Positions 24,429 to 37,535 of a stretch of DNA of 64,000 nt are shown here, piece after piece. Both the position numbers and the translations under genes were made by a program. This DNA comes from Mixophyes australis. Its lineage: Eukaryota; Chordata; Amphibia; Anura; Limnodynastidae. Location of the stretch: the NCBI GenBank assembly GCA_036250195.1, contig JAVHZZ010000011.1:58160919-58224918 (forward strand), in the 5' to 3' direction. How positions within the stretch are numbered: position 1 is the stretch's first letter; every line of letters begins with the position of its first letter. Below the pieces are notes generated by a model. That model was not told the origin of the DNA, ran no database searches, and worked only from the letters and a program-made list of their open reading frames with translations.

Positions 24429-25334
24429 CTTATTTTTAACTGAATCTAGCACTGATGACCTAATGGAGCTAAGAGAGAAATGGGAGATAGGATCTAGGCT
24501 CCTATTCGAAGATTGAAGGACTATCCCAAAGAGCTCACTTCACACCATTGTCTTGTTAAAATATTAGCAAAACTGTATATCTTACATAGGGCAAAACAAT
24601 TGCCCGAAATGTGTCGATGCATCTGGGACCTCTTGACATCTACTATGGAACTGTACAAAATTAAAAAAATCCAGTGTAAAAGTTATCAGGTGCATTAATA
24701 TTACAGGTGCAACAATACCTCTATACTCTCTGGGCATGTGCATTTTTGGGTTACAATTGAAAGCTATAACAAACAGAGTGACATAGCAATATGTAATGAA
24801 TTTATTCATGATAGCCAAGGTATGTATAGCTAGGATGTGGGTGGCACCTGGAAGTCCAAAAATTCAAGATTGGATCAAACCTGTCAACTAAACAAGTAGG
24901 GCATGAAAGATTTGTATACACTAGCAGAAATCCATACTACAATTTGAAAATGATTGGAACGGGTGGACTGATTCACCCTTATACTTCAGGTTCAATAATG
25001 AGGCTCCATTTGTATTATTAAACCCAGAAGCACCCATGACATTAATAACTACACTTTTTCCATTTAGGTTTGTAAGCTCTGTTTGCTCAACTGCTTATAT
25101 ATTATAAATCTGATTTGTGGCGCTATTACTGGCCATTTGTATATATTTCTAAATAATTTTAAAGAATGATATTATGCAGTTGGATTACTAGTAAATTTAC
25201 GATTTAATATTTTATCAATATGCGATATGCAATGTATGTTAATCTGTTTTATTGTTTTTCCTTTTGTATATTTGTTTGATTTCACAGCCAGTAAATAGGC
25301 AAATGTTATATAAAATAAAAAAAATTGAATTTAA
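24429..25334 (+). pseudogene. L1-type LINE C-terminal fragment (unit 3)
   Basis: Copy of 10085-10990, sharing the unit 2 variant. Confidence 0.78.
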
Positions 25335-26398
25335 TAAAAGGACAGCGTTGTAACATGGTAGGATAAATTTATAGAGGAGGAAATTGCTGTTTAAGACAGA
25401 TTTCCTCCAGTGGAGCTAGGCAGTGCTAGAGCATTTTTGCAGGTAGTGGATCTGTCTAATGTGCCATGGTTAAGGTTTGGAATTCTAGAGACATTAATGT
25501 TGTGGTTAATCATAAACTGAGAATATAAAAAAAATAAATCCAAAAGTAATAGGATAATAGTTATATATTATTAAGAATGAATAAACTCGGTAGATAAATT
25601 AGAGGATGTATACAGTTCAGCAAAAAATAAATCCATATAAATGTGTTACTTAATAGATGACATACAGATTAAATTATAATATAGTTAAATAATTACATAA
25701 TATATAGTGAATGAAAGTTATCAGAGTACAAAACCCCTTTAAATTAATGGTCCACAACATGCTGCCCATAGGCTAATAATGTATACTTTTTAAGAACCCC
25801 TTCCCTTATTAAGAAATAGTTCCAAAAACATTCTCAAATTATCCACCATATTGTTGTGACAGCTGAGCTCATATCTCACAAATTTAACTACAAGGATATG
25901 TATTTAGACAGAAAGAAGTGGTTTAAAACATTACACTTAAGCATTGATCTGTTTTTAAAACAAGAATATTCTACCATGTTCCATAACATAACTGGTCTTC
26001 TATTTTGTTAGAGGCCATGGATGATTTTGCAGTTTATCTTGATCAAACAAATAGTATTGGGCATCCACATTAGTAAATAAAATGCATAGAAATAAGGATC
26101 ACTATGCAGTATGACTTATGCTTTTTTGGCTCAGTGAATCTTAAAGTAAAAAGGACTTCAAAAAAGTGTATATATATTTTGTTAATTTATTTGTAAAGTA
26201 TATTTAAACAGATTACATATTTGCTGTTAAACCTGCATTTTCAAATATTCTTATTAATATGTTCATTATTATTATACACCATAGCTAATTACTCTGAGAA
26301 AAACTCTGCTCTATCTGATGCAAAGGCTCAGTTCTATCAAATGGAATATTTTATGCTAACTCGGCAAAAGCAATAAGTACTATAATAATAATAATTTA

Positions 26399-27636
26399 CA
26401 GACAGCAGGATAAGTATGTGGTGGGAGTCAGCTAGTGATGTCTGAAGTACTTATAGGGGTGAAGGAGGAGCAATCCCTAGAACCGACCAAAGGAGTAAGT
26501 AATATTCAAGTGGGTCGAAGTCCGCAGCCAGAGAACACACCGCATACCTTGACTTCGCATATACTTTGTAATATTTTGGCATGGTGCCTCGGGACTGATA
26601 AGTGAAGCGCTCATTACCTATAGCTACATTAACCAGGGCTATCCAGGCACTGAAGTCAGGAGTACATGGAGAGGGTCCTGACCAAAGGTGACATGGGTGC
26701 TTCCAAATCGTGCCATCAGGGCATGACGAAGCTGTAGGTATGTATAGAATCGGTTATTCGTTAATGAAAATCTACCTGTAACTGTGCAAAAGATTTGAGG
26801 GTGCCACTGGAATATAATTGCCCAAGAGAAATAATATCTGTGGCCTACCACCTGGGAAATTGTTGTAATTTGAAAAGCTCCGGGAGTGTGCTATTAACCC
26901 AAAGTGGACTATCCACATCCAACCCTGTGAGTTGCAATGCCCCCCTTACAATGTTCCAGATCATTAAAGCCTGCTTGAACAGCGGCGGGACCATTCTCAT
27001 GACTCGTGTCCAATAAGGCCTGCATGGGTGGTCTGTCAAACCCTATACAGCCTCTAAGGAAACTCGTGAAGTCAGCTGTCTGGGAAACTCCAATCCATTC
27101 CCAGAGAAAAGTCTGTTGCGCAGCAAAGTAGTATGCTCTTAAATCAGGGACGGCCAGGCCGCCCAAAGTTTGGGGATGATACAGGGAGGTCAACCAGATA
27201 CGTGCTCGTTTCTCCACCCCAGACCAGAGAGGACATGCATATGTTGTTTTGGGAAAAAGATTCATCTTTGGAGATAAACCAGGGAATGGTGCAGTGGGTA
27301 CAAGAATTTCGGGACCATTTTGATTAAATTGATCCTACCACCGACAGGGGCAATTTCGTCCAGGTAGAGATCTTGGCCCAAAGATAACTGATCACTGGAT
27401 CGATGTATAGTGGTATATAATCATTGGGTAAATTTGTGATCCATATTCCTAGGTACTTAAATTTTATCGTCCACTGCAATGGGAGGGACCCAACACTGCT
27501 CTCCGAGACTCCCCTACCATAGGGAAAATGCTAGACTTTTACCATTTTATCTTTAGGCCAGAGAAGCCACCAAATTCATCTACCAAGTGCAGCAGTGTAG
27601 CTAGGGATGCTTTCGAGTTTTGCAGAAAAAGGAGCA
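26399..27636 (-). pseudogene. L1-type LINE ORF2 3' part (unit 3)
   Basis: Copy of 12055-13292 with one private change near 26722. Confidence 0.82.
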
Positions 27637-28832
27637 TAATTAGAAAAGGATCAATTTATCACAACTCTGTTCCTTACTCTCTAACCAGTTTTCGACCAAA
27701 TTACAAATGTTTCCTAGCCGCAGTTCACTTATTTTGTAAACCAAACTCTTGTGTGGCACTGTATCAAAGGCCTTTGCAAAATCTAAATGGACCACATCTA
27801 CTGTACTATCATGGTCAATGTGTGCGTTGGTCTAATGTACAAAGCAACTGCTGCATGGATCCTATTGGGAGGCAGAAAATAAGCAAACATAAGCAGCAGC
27901 TTGATGCTGTAGCATACTACAGCAACTGCATTATATGTTCAATAACTCACAATGTTCATCCCACCACATTAGCTCAGCTTATTTTAAACTTATTTCTATT
28001 CTTTGTATTTTTAAATACATTGCAACTCAATTCATCATCATTTAAGCTGATGATCTTAAGGCATATCATGATGTGCATTAAATATATGCAGATGTTAAAT
28101 GTATGTTTTGGATGCAAATATGTCCACCTCTACATAAAAATCCATTGTCTACAATACACCCTCCACTCAACCACTAGTATTTATGCTGCTATTAGAAACA
28201 ACTGAGGGGGAACTTTATTGCGATATTTCAGAAATTAGTGGGAGATGATCTGATAGCTTTGCGAGAGAAAGTAGAAAATGACCAAATTTGACGAGAGAGA
28301 AGCTCAACATGACTCAAAACAAAACAAATAGTCAGTGTTTGCAGACAAGAGAGGAAGCACTGTTATTCTCAATAGGTGCGATTACATAACAGAAGCAAAC
28401 AGATGTTTCTACGGAGTTACTAAAAGAAAATAGTAACACCCCCCACACATAGCGTGCTTTTGAAATATTTGGGTGAAGGAATCAGCCAAGGAGTAAAGGA
28501 GCAGACTGCTCCTGTTTCCTCTTTACATTGCAGAGGGAGTGTTCTATACAACAATGGGCCGATATATATGCACACACTTGCAAGCTGGGCGACAGTGCAT
28601 AATGTTGCAGGTGCGAAGCCCGCACATAGTTGGATGGTACATACACAAGCCAGACATTAGCACCGATGTGCTGTATGCATCCACGTTTGTGTGATGGGGA
28701 GGAATGTTCCATGATCCTCATCCACATCCACATGGATGACAGAGTCACGGGAAATACAGATTTTGCTCTCCTTTCCCCTAGCTTTTTCCCCCCATGTAGA
28801 CACTATGGACCGTACAACTAAAATATATGAAA

Positions 28833-30513
28833 ATCACAGATCAGCCACCACATTAAAACCACCTGCCTAATATTGTGTTCATCTCCCTCGTGCCACCCAA
28901 TCAGCTCTGACCTGTTGAGGCATGGACTCCACAAAACCTCTGTAGGTATCCTGTGGTGTCTGGCACCAAGATATTACTAGCAGATCCTTTAAGTCCTGTA
29001 AGTTGCAAGGTGGGGATTCCATAGCTCAGACTTTTTCTTTCAGAACATACCACACATGCCTGATCGGATTGAGATCTGGCGAATTTGGAGGCTAAGTTAA
29101 CACCTTGAACTCTTTGTCATGTTCCTCAAATCATTCCTGAGCAATTTTTGCAGTGTGGCAAGACGCATTATCCTGTTGAAAGAGGAAGTACTGCTGCCAA
29201 GAAGGGGAACATTCACATGAATGCTAGAACCCAAGGTTTCCCAGCAAAAATTTGTCCTGAGCATCACACTACCTCTGCCTAATATGGATAATCAATTCAC
29301 ACAAATGTAAGCTGAATTAAAGCTGGTTATAATACAGTAGTAGGACGCATAAGGATTAAAGCTACAGTGCATATATATTAACAAATTAAGTTGTTTTACT
29401 GTTTCATGACCAGTGTTACTCAAGATATATAAAATATTATAGACATGGTTCCTCATATATTGCAACTAGTTTAAAATGAAATGTGCCCTCCATTGTCCAT
29501 TATGGGAAACGGAAGTTGTGGTGAGCAAGTCTACACCAGATAAGATTTGGCAAAGTCTACTTGAATTTATGCCTGTATCTGGGGGGGATGTTGGATGATG
29601 TTGAGTGGTCCTGTCATATGGAGTGATATTATTGGTTAAAAGCCTTATATGATGCTTAATCTATGTATTAGTTTGAGGTTTTAGGGTATAAAAAGCTTGC
29701 AATGTTAATATGTAATCACCATTGTTCTGCTTGAATTAATTGGTCTGTATTGCTCATACAAGAATAAACGGAGCATATTCTGAAGAGACTTTGTCTTGAA
29801 TTATTCCTGAAAACTTCCATAACATGTCAGCTTGCTATTTTCCCATAGTGCATCCTGGTGCCATCTCTTCCCCAGGTAAATAACACACACGCACCTGCCC
29901 AACCACATGATATAAAGGAAAACATAATTCTTCAGACCAAACCACATTCTTCCAGTGCTCCATGGTCCAATGCTGGCGCTATCAAGCTAATTATAGGCGC
30001 TTTTGACAGTGGACAGTGGTCAGCATCGACACTCTCACCGGTCTGTGGTAAAGCAACCAGCCGAGATGCACTGTGTATTCCAACACCTTTCTATCATAGC
30101 CAGCAATAACGGTTTCAGCAATTTTTGTAGCTTGTGCTACAGTAGTGGACCAGAGGGGCTAGTCTTTGCTCCCCACACACATAGATGACTCCTGAGCACC
30201 AATAACCCTGTCGCCGATTCACCGATTGTCCTTGCTTGGACCACTGTTGGTAGTTACTAACCATTACTTATTGGAAACACCACACAAGCCCTGTAGTTTT
30301 AAAGGTGCTCTGACCCAGTCGTCTAGACATCACAATTTGGCCCTTGTCAAAGTGGTTCAGAACCTTACTCTTGCCCATTTTTCCTGCTTCCAACACATCA
30401 ACTTCAAGAACTGACTGTTCACTTGCTGCCTAATATATCCAACCCTGTGACAGTATAATCAAACGTTATTCACTTCACAGGTCAGTAGTTTTAATGTTGT
30501 GGCTGATAGGAGA
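28833..30513 (-). pseudogene. Tc1-like transposon, inactivated (unit 4)
   Basis: Copy of 7312-8992 with private changes near 28973 and 30265; LTR-like insert at 29280-29830. Confidence 0.9.
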
Positions 30514-31351
30514 ATCTGACAGTGTGAGGAGACAATATGTGGACAGAAAGACGGTAGGACAGTATGAAGTGATATATTGGGACTGAAGTGGTCCAGGAAA
30601 AGGCATACGGAGAAGTGACCCTTGAACTTTGCTATAAGTAGGTTAAAGACTTTGGTGAGGGCAATCTCCGTGGAACGTTGGGGGCAGAAGCCCAATTGCA
30701 GAGAGTTGGGAGTGAGAAGAAAGAAAATGAGATGGTTTTACACATAATTTTGGAGGCTAAAGGAAGGAGAGTAAAAGGGCACTAGTTGGACATAGGGGCT
30801 TGGTCAAGAGATGGTTTCTTTAGAATTGGTAAGATGAGTACATGTTTAAAGGAAAATGGGAATGTGCCAATGGAGAAAGACAAGTTGAAGACAGATGGGC
30901 ATGTAGGGGGGAGAGGGAGCACTTAAGTTAGGAAGCAATAGGGTTGAGGGGGCAGGTTATGGGGCGGGATGATGAGATGAGTAGAGACTTCATCCTCAGT
31001 TACTGGGGAGAATAAAGTTAGTGTAGGAAATGATGGATGGGGTGTGCAGCATCTGGCATGAAAAATATCTTGTCGATTACTGTCTATTTTGACTTTGAAG
31101 TAGGTGGCAATGTCATGCACTGTGAGAAAGCAAAGTAAGTTGGTGCAGGTGGGCAGAGAGGAGAGTTGAAGTTGGCAAAGAGGAGTCAGATTAGACAACT
31201 GGATGGCTATTATGGAAATTAAGTAGGTTTGCTTGGCAAGTGAAATGGCAGTGATGGGTAAGAATATTGAGTGATGCAAAAAAATGTTAGGTGGAGCAGG
31301 TTTGAACCCTTGTACACCTCTATAGATCAATAACAGATTTAAAGAGTTGCA
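30514..31351 (-). pseudogene. L2-type LINE fragment (unit 4)
   Basis: Copy of 8993-9830 without visible change. Confidence 0.82.
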
Positions 31352-31605
31352 GTCTGTAGAATGGAAATCTCTTTGGTTAAGGTCTAAGGTGAACGACTTG
31401 GGTTAAATGTTTATGGCTGGAAACCTTTGAGCAGTTTAAAGAAGAATTTGAGATTCCCAAAACAATGTTTGTTACTACAGTCAACTTACAAACACACCCT
31501 GTTGGCACAATTTGAAAATCAGGTTCAGAATCTTGTTTAGGCCTCTTTAAAAAGTTGCTCCACTCCAACCTTGAGGATACACAAATCTCACCTCATTAAT
31601 TTACT

Positions 31606-32495
31606 CTTATTTTTAACTGAATCTAGCACTGATGACCTAATGGAGCTAAGAGAGAAATGGGAGATAGGATCTAGGCTCCTATTCGAAGATTGAAGGACTA
31701 TCCCAAAGAGCTCACTTCACACCACTGTCTTGTTAAAATATTAGCAAAACTGTATATCTTACATAGGGCAAAACAATTGCCCGAAATGTGTCGATGCATC
31801 TGGGACCTCTTGACATCTACTATGGAACTGTACAAAATTAAAAAAATCCAGTGCATTAATATTACAGGTGCAACAATACCTCTATACTCTCTGGGCATGT
31901 GCATTTTTGGGTTACAATTGAAAGCTATAACAAACAGAGTGACATAGCAATATGTAATGAATTTATTCATGATAGCCAAGGTATGTATAGCTAGGATGTG
32001 GGTGGCACCTGGAAGTCCAAAAATTCAAGATTGGATCAAACCTGTCAACTAAACAAGTAGGGCATGAAAGATTTGTATACACTAGCAGAAATTCATACTA
32101 CAATTTGAAAATGATTGGAACGGGTGGACTGATTCACCCTTATACTTCAGGTTCAATAATGAGGCTCCATTTGTATTATTAAACCCAGAAGCACCCATGA
32201 CATTAATAACTACACTTTTTCCATTTAGGTTTGTAAGCTCTGTTTGCTCAACTGCTTATATATTATAAATCTGATTTGTGGCGCTATTACTGGCCATTTG
32301 TATATATTTCTAAATAATTTTAAAGAATGATATTATGCAGTTGGATTACTAGTAAATTTACGATTTAATATTTTATCAATATGCGATATGCAATGTATGT
32401 TAATCTGTTTTATTGTTTTTCCTTTTGTATATTTGTTTGATTTCACAGCCAGTAAATAGGCAAATGTTATATAAAATAAAAAAAATTGAATTTAA
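31606..32495 (+). pseudogene. L1-type LINE C-terminal fragment (unit 4)
   Basis: Copy of 10085-10990 with a 16-bp deletion after AAAAATCCAGTG (31854). The lost segment ended in the same GTG that precedes it, so the deletion probably used that short repeat. The deletion changes the reading frame of the remnant. Confidence 0.8.
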
Positions 32496-33699
32496 TAAAA
32501 GGACAGCGTTGTAACATGGTAGGATAAATTTATAGAGGAGGAAATTGCTGTTTAAGACAGATTTCCTCCAGTGGAGCTAGGCAGTGCTAGAGCATTTTTG
32601 CAGGTAGTGGATCTGTCTAATGTGCCATGGTTAAGGTTTGGAATTCTAGAGACATTAATGTTGTGGTTAATCATAAACTGAGAATATAAAAAAAATAAAT
32701 CCAAAAGTAATAGGATAATAGTTATATATTATTAAGAATGAATAAACTCGGTAGATAAATTAGAGGATGTATACAGTTCAGCAAAAAATAAATCCATATA
32801 AATGTGTTACTTAATAGATGACATACAGATTAAATTATAATATAGTTAAATAATTACATAATATATAGTGAATGAAAGTTATCAGAGTACAAAACCCCTT
32901 TAAATTAATGGTCCACAACATGCTGCCCATAGGCTAATAATGTATACTTTTTAAGAACCCCTTCCCTTATTAAGAAATAGTTCCAAAAACATTCTCAAAT
33001 TATCCACCATATTGTTGTGACAGCTGAGCTCATATCTCACAAATTTAACTACAAGGATATGTATTTAGACAGAAAGAAGTGGTTTAAAACATTACACTTA
33101 AGCATTGATCTGTTTTTAAAACAAGAATATTCTACCATGTTCCATAACATAACTGGTCTTCTATTTTGTTAGAGGCCATGGATGATTTTGCAGTTTATCT
33201 TGATCAAACAAATAGTATTGGGCATCCACATTAGTAAATAAAATGCATAGAAATAAGGATCACTATGCAGTATGACTTATGCTTTTTTGGCTCAGTGAAT
33301 CTTAAAGTAAAAAGGACTTCAAAAAAGTGTATATATATTTTGTTAATTTATTTGTAAAGTATATTTAAACAGATTACATATTTGCTGTTAAACCTGCATT
33401 TTCAAATATTCTTATTAATATGTTCATTATTATTATACACCATAGCTAATTACTCTGAGAAAAACTCTGCTCTATCTGATGCAAAGGCTCAGTTCTATCA
33501 AATGGAATATTTTATGCTAACTCGGCAAAAGCAATAAGTACTATAATAATAATAATTTACAGACAGCAGGATAAGTATGTGGTGGGAGTCAGCTAGTGAT
33601 GTCTGAAGTACTTATAGGGGTGAAGGAGGAGCAATCCCTAGAACCGACCAAAGGAGTAAGTAATATTCAAGTGGGTCGAAGTCCGCAGCCAGAGAACAC

Positions 33700-36600
33700 A
33701 CCGCATACCTTGACTTCGCATATACTTTGTAATATTTTGGCATGGTGCCTCGGGACTGATAAGTGAAGCGCTCATTACCTATAGCTACATTAACCAGGGC
33801 TATCCAGGCACTGAAGTCAGGAGTACATGGAGAGGGTCCTGACCAAAGGTGACATGGGTGCTTCCAAATCGTGCCATCAGGGCGTGACGAAGCTGTAGGT
33901 ATGTATAGAATCGGTTATTCGTTAATGAAAATCTACCTGTAACTGTGCAAAAGATTTGAGGGTGCCACTGGAATATAATTACCCAAGAGAAATAATATCT
34001 GTGGCCTACCACCTGGGAAATTGTTGTAATTTGAAAAGCTCCGGGAGTGTGCTATTAACCCAAAGTGGACTATCCACATCCAACCCTGTGAGTTGCAATG
34101 CCCCCCTTACAATGTTCCAGATCATTAAAGCCTGCTTGAACAGCGGCGGGACCATTCTCATGACTCGTGTCCAATAAGGCCTGCATGGGTGGTCTGTCAA
34201 ACCCTATACAGCCTCTAAGGAAACTCGTGAAGTCAGCTGTCTGGGAAACTCCAATCCATTCCCAGAGAAAAGTCTGTTGCGCAGCAAAGTAGTATGCTCT
34301 TAAATCAGGGACGTCCAGGCCGCCCAAAGTTTGGGGATGATACAGGGAGGTCAACCAGATACGTGCTCGTTTCTCCACCCCAGACCAGAGAGGACATGCA
34401 TATGTTGTTTTGGGAAAAAGATTCATCTTTGGAGATAAACCAGGGAATGGTGCAGTGGGTACAAGAATTTCGGGACCATTTTGATTAAATTGATCCTACC
34501 ACCGACAGGGGCAATTTCGTCCAGGTAGAGATCTTGGCCCAAAGATAACTGATCACTGGATCGATGTATAGTGGTATATAATCATTGGGTAAATTTGTGA
34601 TCCATATTCCTAGGTACTTAAATTTTATCGTCCACTGCAATGGGAGGGACCCAACACTGCTCTCCGAGACTCCCCTACCATAGGGAAAATGCTAGACTTT
34701 TACCATTTTATCTTTAGGCCAGAGAAGCCACCAAATTCATCTACCAAGTGCAGCAGTGTAGCTAGGGATGCTTTCGAGTTTTGCAGAAAAAGGAGCATAT
34801 CGTCGGCATAAAGCGCAACCTTGTCCACCTCGTCTCCAGCCTCGAGTCCACAAATTTCAGGACGTGCATGATTCAAACATGCCAAGGGCTATATGATGAT
34901 GGCAAACAGGGCTGGAGAGAGGGGGCACCCCTGCCTTGTGCCTCTGTCCAACACGAATGGGGAAGAGGTGTGACTATTCACCCAAATTCTGGCCACTGGG
35001 GCCGAATATAATAACCTCACCCTGGACAAGAACCTAGGACCAATACCAAATTTATACATGACTGCCCACAATTATTCCCATTCTACAGAACCAAATGCTT
35101 TAGCTGCGTCTACGAATACAATCACTGCTCCATTCCTGGGCCTACCAGGCATCTGTAGATGGGTGTAAAGGCGCCGAAGCTTGATGGCCGTAGACTTCCC
35201 CGGCATAAACCCCATCTGGTCTGGGTGAATCAGCTGAGCAATAACTGTTTAGTCTCCTATTTTGGCTAACATGTTTACGTCTGTTTTCAGCAGGGAAATG
35301 AGCATAGAAGATTCGGGCAGCAGCGGGTCCTTGCCCGGCTTAGGGATGACCACTGTCACTGCCTCAGACACAGATGACGGCAGAACAGCTGTCTCATAGA
35401 ATTCGTTATAATGTTCCAATAGCGTAGGGTGCCAAATTTCTTGTATAGCTCCATGGGCAGTCCATCCACACCCAGTGCCTTATTACATGGAAAAGACGCT
35501 GTAGCTGCCTCAATTTCCTCTACAGCAATGGGGCCTCAAGGGAATCCATAGCCTCCGACGAGAGCCTAGGGAGACACACTCGGGACAGATAGTGATACAA
35601 TTGGGATGTGGAATAGTCCGTCCAGGAGGTGTACAAATCCTCATAGTAGGCTCGGAATACTATAGCAATTTTTTCAGTCTGAAAATGAGAATTCCCTTAT
35701 AAGTCAGAAATAGGAGATATAGTTTATGTTTGTAATTCCATCCTGGCCAAATTTGCAGTGAGGCTTCCAATTTTGTCACCCTGTTCATACATAGCGTGTT
35801 TAGAGAACATGATCCAACGGGCAGATTTATCTAGGTAATAGTCAGCCCAATTTTTGTGCACATGTAACTAAGTCAGCCAATCAGCTGGAAGCCTTGTTAA
35901 CAAATATACCTGCTCCAAGTCCCGGCAGGTCTGATCTAATCTTGATTCCTCTGCCCTGGAGAACCTCTTTTGCCCCTCAACCCGATTAACCATTGTACCA
36001 CAGAGTACGCTTTAAAGGCATACTAAAGGACTGACTGTGGCGGTATTGTGTGAGAAGAACCCCTCCCAGTCTGCTACCAGGTCGTGGCCCGTTCCCATAA
36101 GTGTAAGCCAAAATGCGTTAAGTTTCCAGAATCTAACTCCAGTGTTTGGGACAAAGGCAGCAACCAGTAGCACCGGGGAGTGATCAGATATTCCCTGGAA
36201 AGGTATTCAATCTCTCTAACCAGAGGGACCAATCTGCTGGATATCAGGGCCAAATCTATACAAGAAAAGACAGGACAGGACAGTAACAGGAAAATAACCT
36301 TTGTGAGGAATATTGAGACCCCCAAATACCTATTAGATCCATATCTGCTACTAATTTAGCAAACAAGGAAAGACCACCACTCGCCACCGGAGACGTTTCC
36401 TGCCACCTGTCAAGACCCTCGTCCATAACTGCATTAAAGTCTCCCAGGCAGATTACCGGGACATGCGGGTAAATTGTAATAAATTTAGAGGCCTTCCTGA
36501 GTACTTCCTAATTCAAAAGGTGCTGGGATGTACACGGCCAGAAGTATGACAGAAGAATTCTCTCTCTCAAGGCTCGGAGAAATACATATTCGACCAAAAG

Positions 36601-37068
36601 GATCTAGCTGTACCTCCTCTAACACAAATCTTAAATTCTTTTTTATCAGCACCGATACACCCCTCGAGTGCGAAGAGTGCACCGAATGGTATGCCCATCC
36701 CATCCAGGAATTTTTTTATTTTTTTTTTAAGGCCATGACACTACCTCCCACCAGATGGGTCTCCACCAGACATGCCACATCTGGATTGTATTTTTTTTTT
36801 TTATCTGTGTGAGGACCAGGGATCTTTTAATACAATCATTAAGGGCTAGATTTACTAAGCTGCAGGTTTGAAAAAGTGGGGATGTTGCCTATAGCAACCA
36901 ATCAGACTCTAGCTGTCATTTTGTAGAAGGTACTAAATAAATGAAAGCTAGAATCTGATTGGTTGCCATAGGCAACATCCCCACTTTTTTAAACCCGCAG
37001 CTTAGTAAATATAGCCCCAAGTCTCTGTACATTCCATGAGAGGAGCCGAAGACCCCCATTCCCCATCA
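33700..37068 (-). pseudogene. L1-type ORF2 (endonuclease-reverse transcriptase), broken
   Basis: The start is likely at the ATG near 37068, leading to GGLRLLSWNVQRLN (family SWNVRGLN). The endonuclease domain continues with VACLVETHL near 36780, SRGVSVLIKKNLRF at 36485-36703 and QGISDHSPVLLV near 36180 (the SDH active-site block). RT blocks are MGFMPGKSTAIKLRRL, VIVFVDAAKAFGSVEW near 35100 (catalytic Asp kept, stop two codons later), GTRQGCPLSPALFAI (34889-35071) and LYADDMLLFLQNSKAS (34700-34885, active-site Asp pair kept). Several frameshifts and stops separate the blocks. The tandem-array edge cuts between YADD and MLLFL. Confidence 0.85.
36843..37017. mobile_element. Foldback MITE inside L1 ORF2
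   Basis: The element is nearly one palindrome: the left end GGGCTAGATTTACTAAGCTG and the minus-strand right end GGGCTATATTTACTAAGCTG lead into arms of about 80 bp that share GTGGGGATGTTGCCTATRGC. TAA precedes it (36840-36842) and CAA follows (37018-37020). This is compatible with a 3-bp TAA Harbinger-type duplication after one mutation; a TTAA site is the alternative. Removing it restores the L1 reading WNVQRLNDCIKRSLVLTQ, which proves insertion into the L1. Confidence 0.85.
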
Positions 37069-37535
37069 TCTATTTTCAGACACTTGTCAATCATTTCCCG
37101 ATCCATGCCATAGATAGATATACACTGTAGTTGAGAATAATAAGGAGCAGCATATTTCAAAGAGTTGCAATGGAAATACTCAGCATAAAAACACACAGCA
37201 TTGTAAGAACACATAGCATTTAGCAATCAATCTTTTTGAATGTAGATCATAATGGAATGCATTAGTTAAGCATATTAATGGAAATATGTCAAACATCCCA
37301 ACACCTATCCCAAACCCCCTCCATCCCGCATACCTAGACAAAAACATTTATATACTTAGTCCCTTAAACATCCCTTATCTAAACTAAGAAAACCTTAAAC
37401 AATGCCTACTAGAATTTATAGAGAGCTACCTAGTCCTAGCTTGCGACACAGGAAGCTCCCTTAGTATAGCCTCTGCACACTGCCCAATTAAAGAAAAAAA
37501 CAATAGAATACAATGAAACATCCCCTCTATTCAAA

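Larger units (their letters stand above)
20465..27636 (+). repeat. Tandem unit 3
   Basis: Offset +14344 from unit 1. The only difference from unit 2 that I noticed is GGGCATGACG near 26722 in place of GGGCGTGACG. This makes units 2 and 3 the youngest pair, or a pair recently homogenised. Confidence 0.93.
6121..34797 (+). repeat. Four-copy tandem array of a 7.17-kb unit
   Basis: The same 7172-bp sequence recurs head to tail at 6121, 13293, 20465 and 27637. The first three units are 7172 bp and the fourth is 7161 bp (a 5-bp gain near 28320 and a 16-bp loss near 31855). By eye the copies differ at only about 1-10 positions in 7 kb. The unit is a composite of old transposon fragments, not itself a mobile element. 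The first unit is continuous with native CR1 sequence on its left and the last with native L1 sequence on its right, so the array arose by local duplication. An assembly artefact cannot be excluded from sequence alone, although private variants argue against simple copying. Confidence 0.93.
27637..34797 (+). repeat. Tandem unit 4 (most diverged)
   Basis: 7161 bp. Private changes include a 5-bp AAAAC gain near 28320, TTACATTGCAG near 28527, AAGATATTACTAG near 28973, CATTACTTATT near 30265, a 16-bp deletion after 31854, AGAAATTCATAC near 32090, AATTACCC near 33978 and GGACGTCC near 34311. At its right edge the L1 reading continues uninterrupted into unique sequence, which marks this as the copy joined to the native right flank. 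Confidence 0.92.

Noticed and set aside
6121..34797. The 7.17-kb unit as one autonomous mobile element
   Set aside because: Its edges fall inside unrelated LINE coding sequences, share only 2 bp and have no terminal repeats or target duplication, so it is a segmental tandem duplication.
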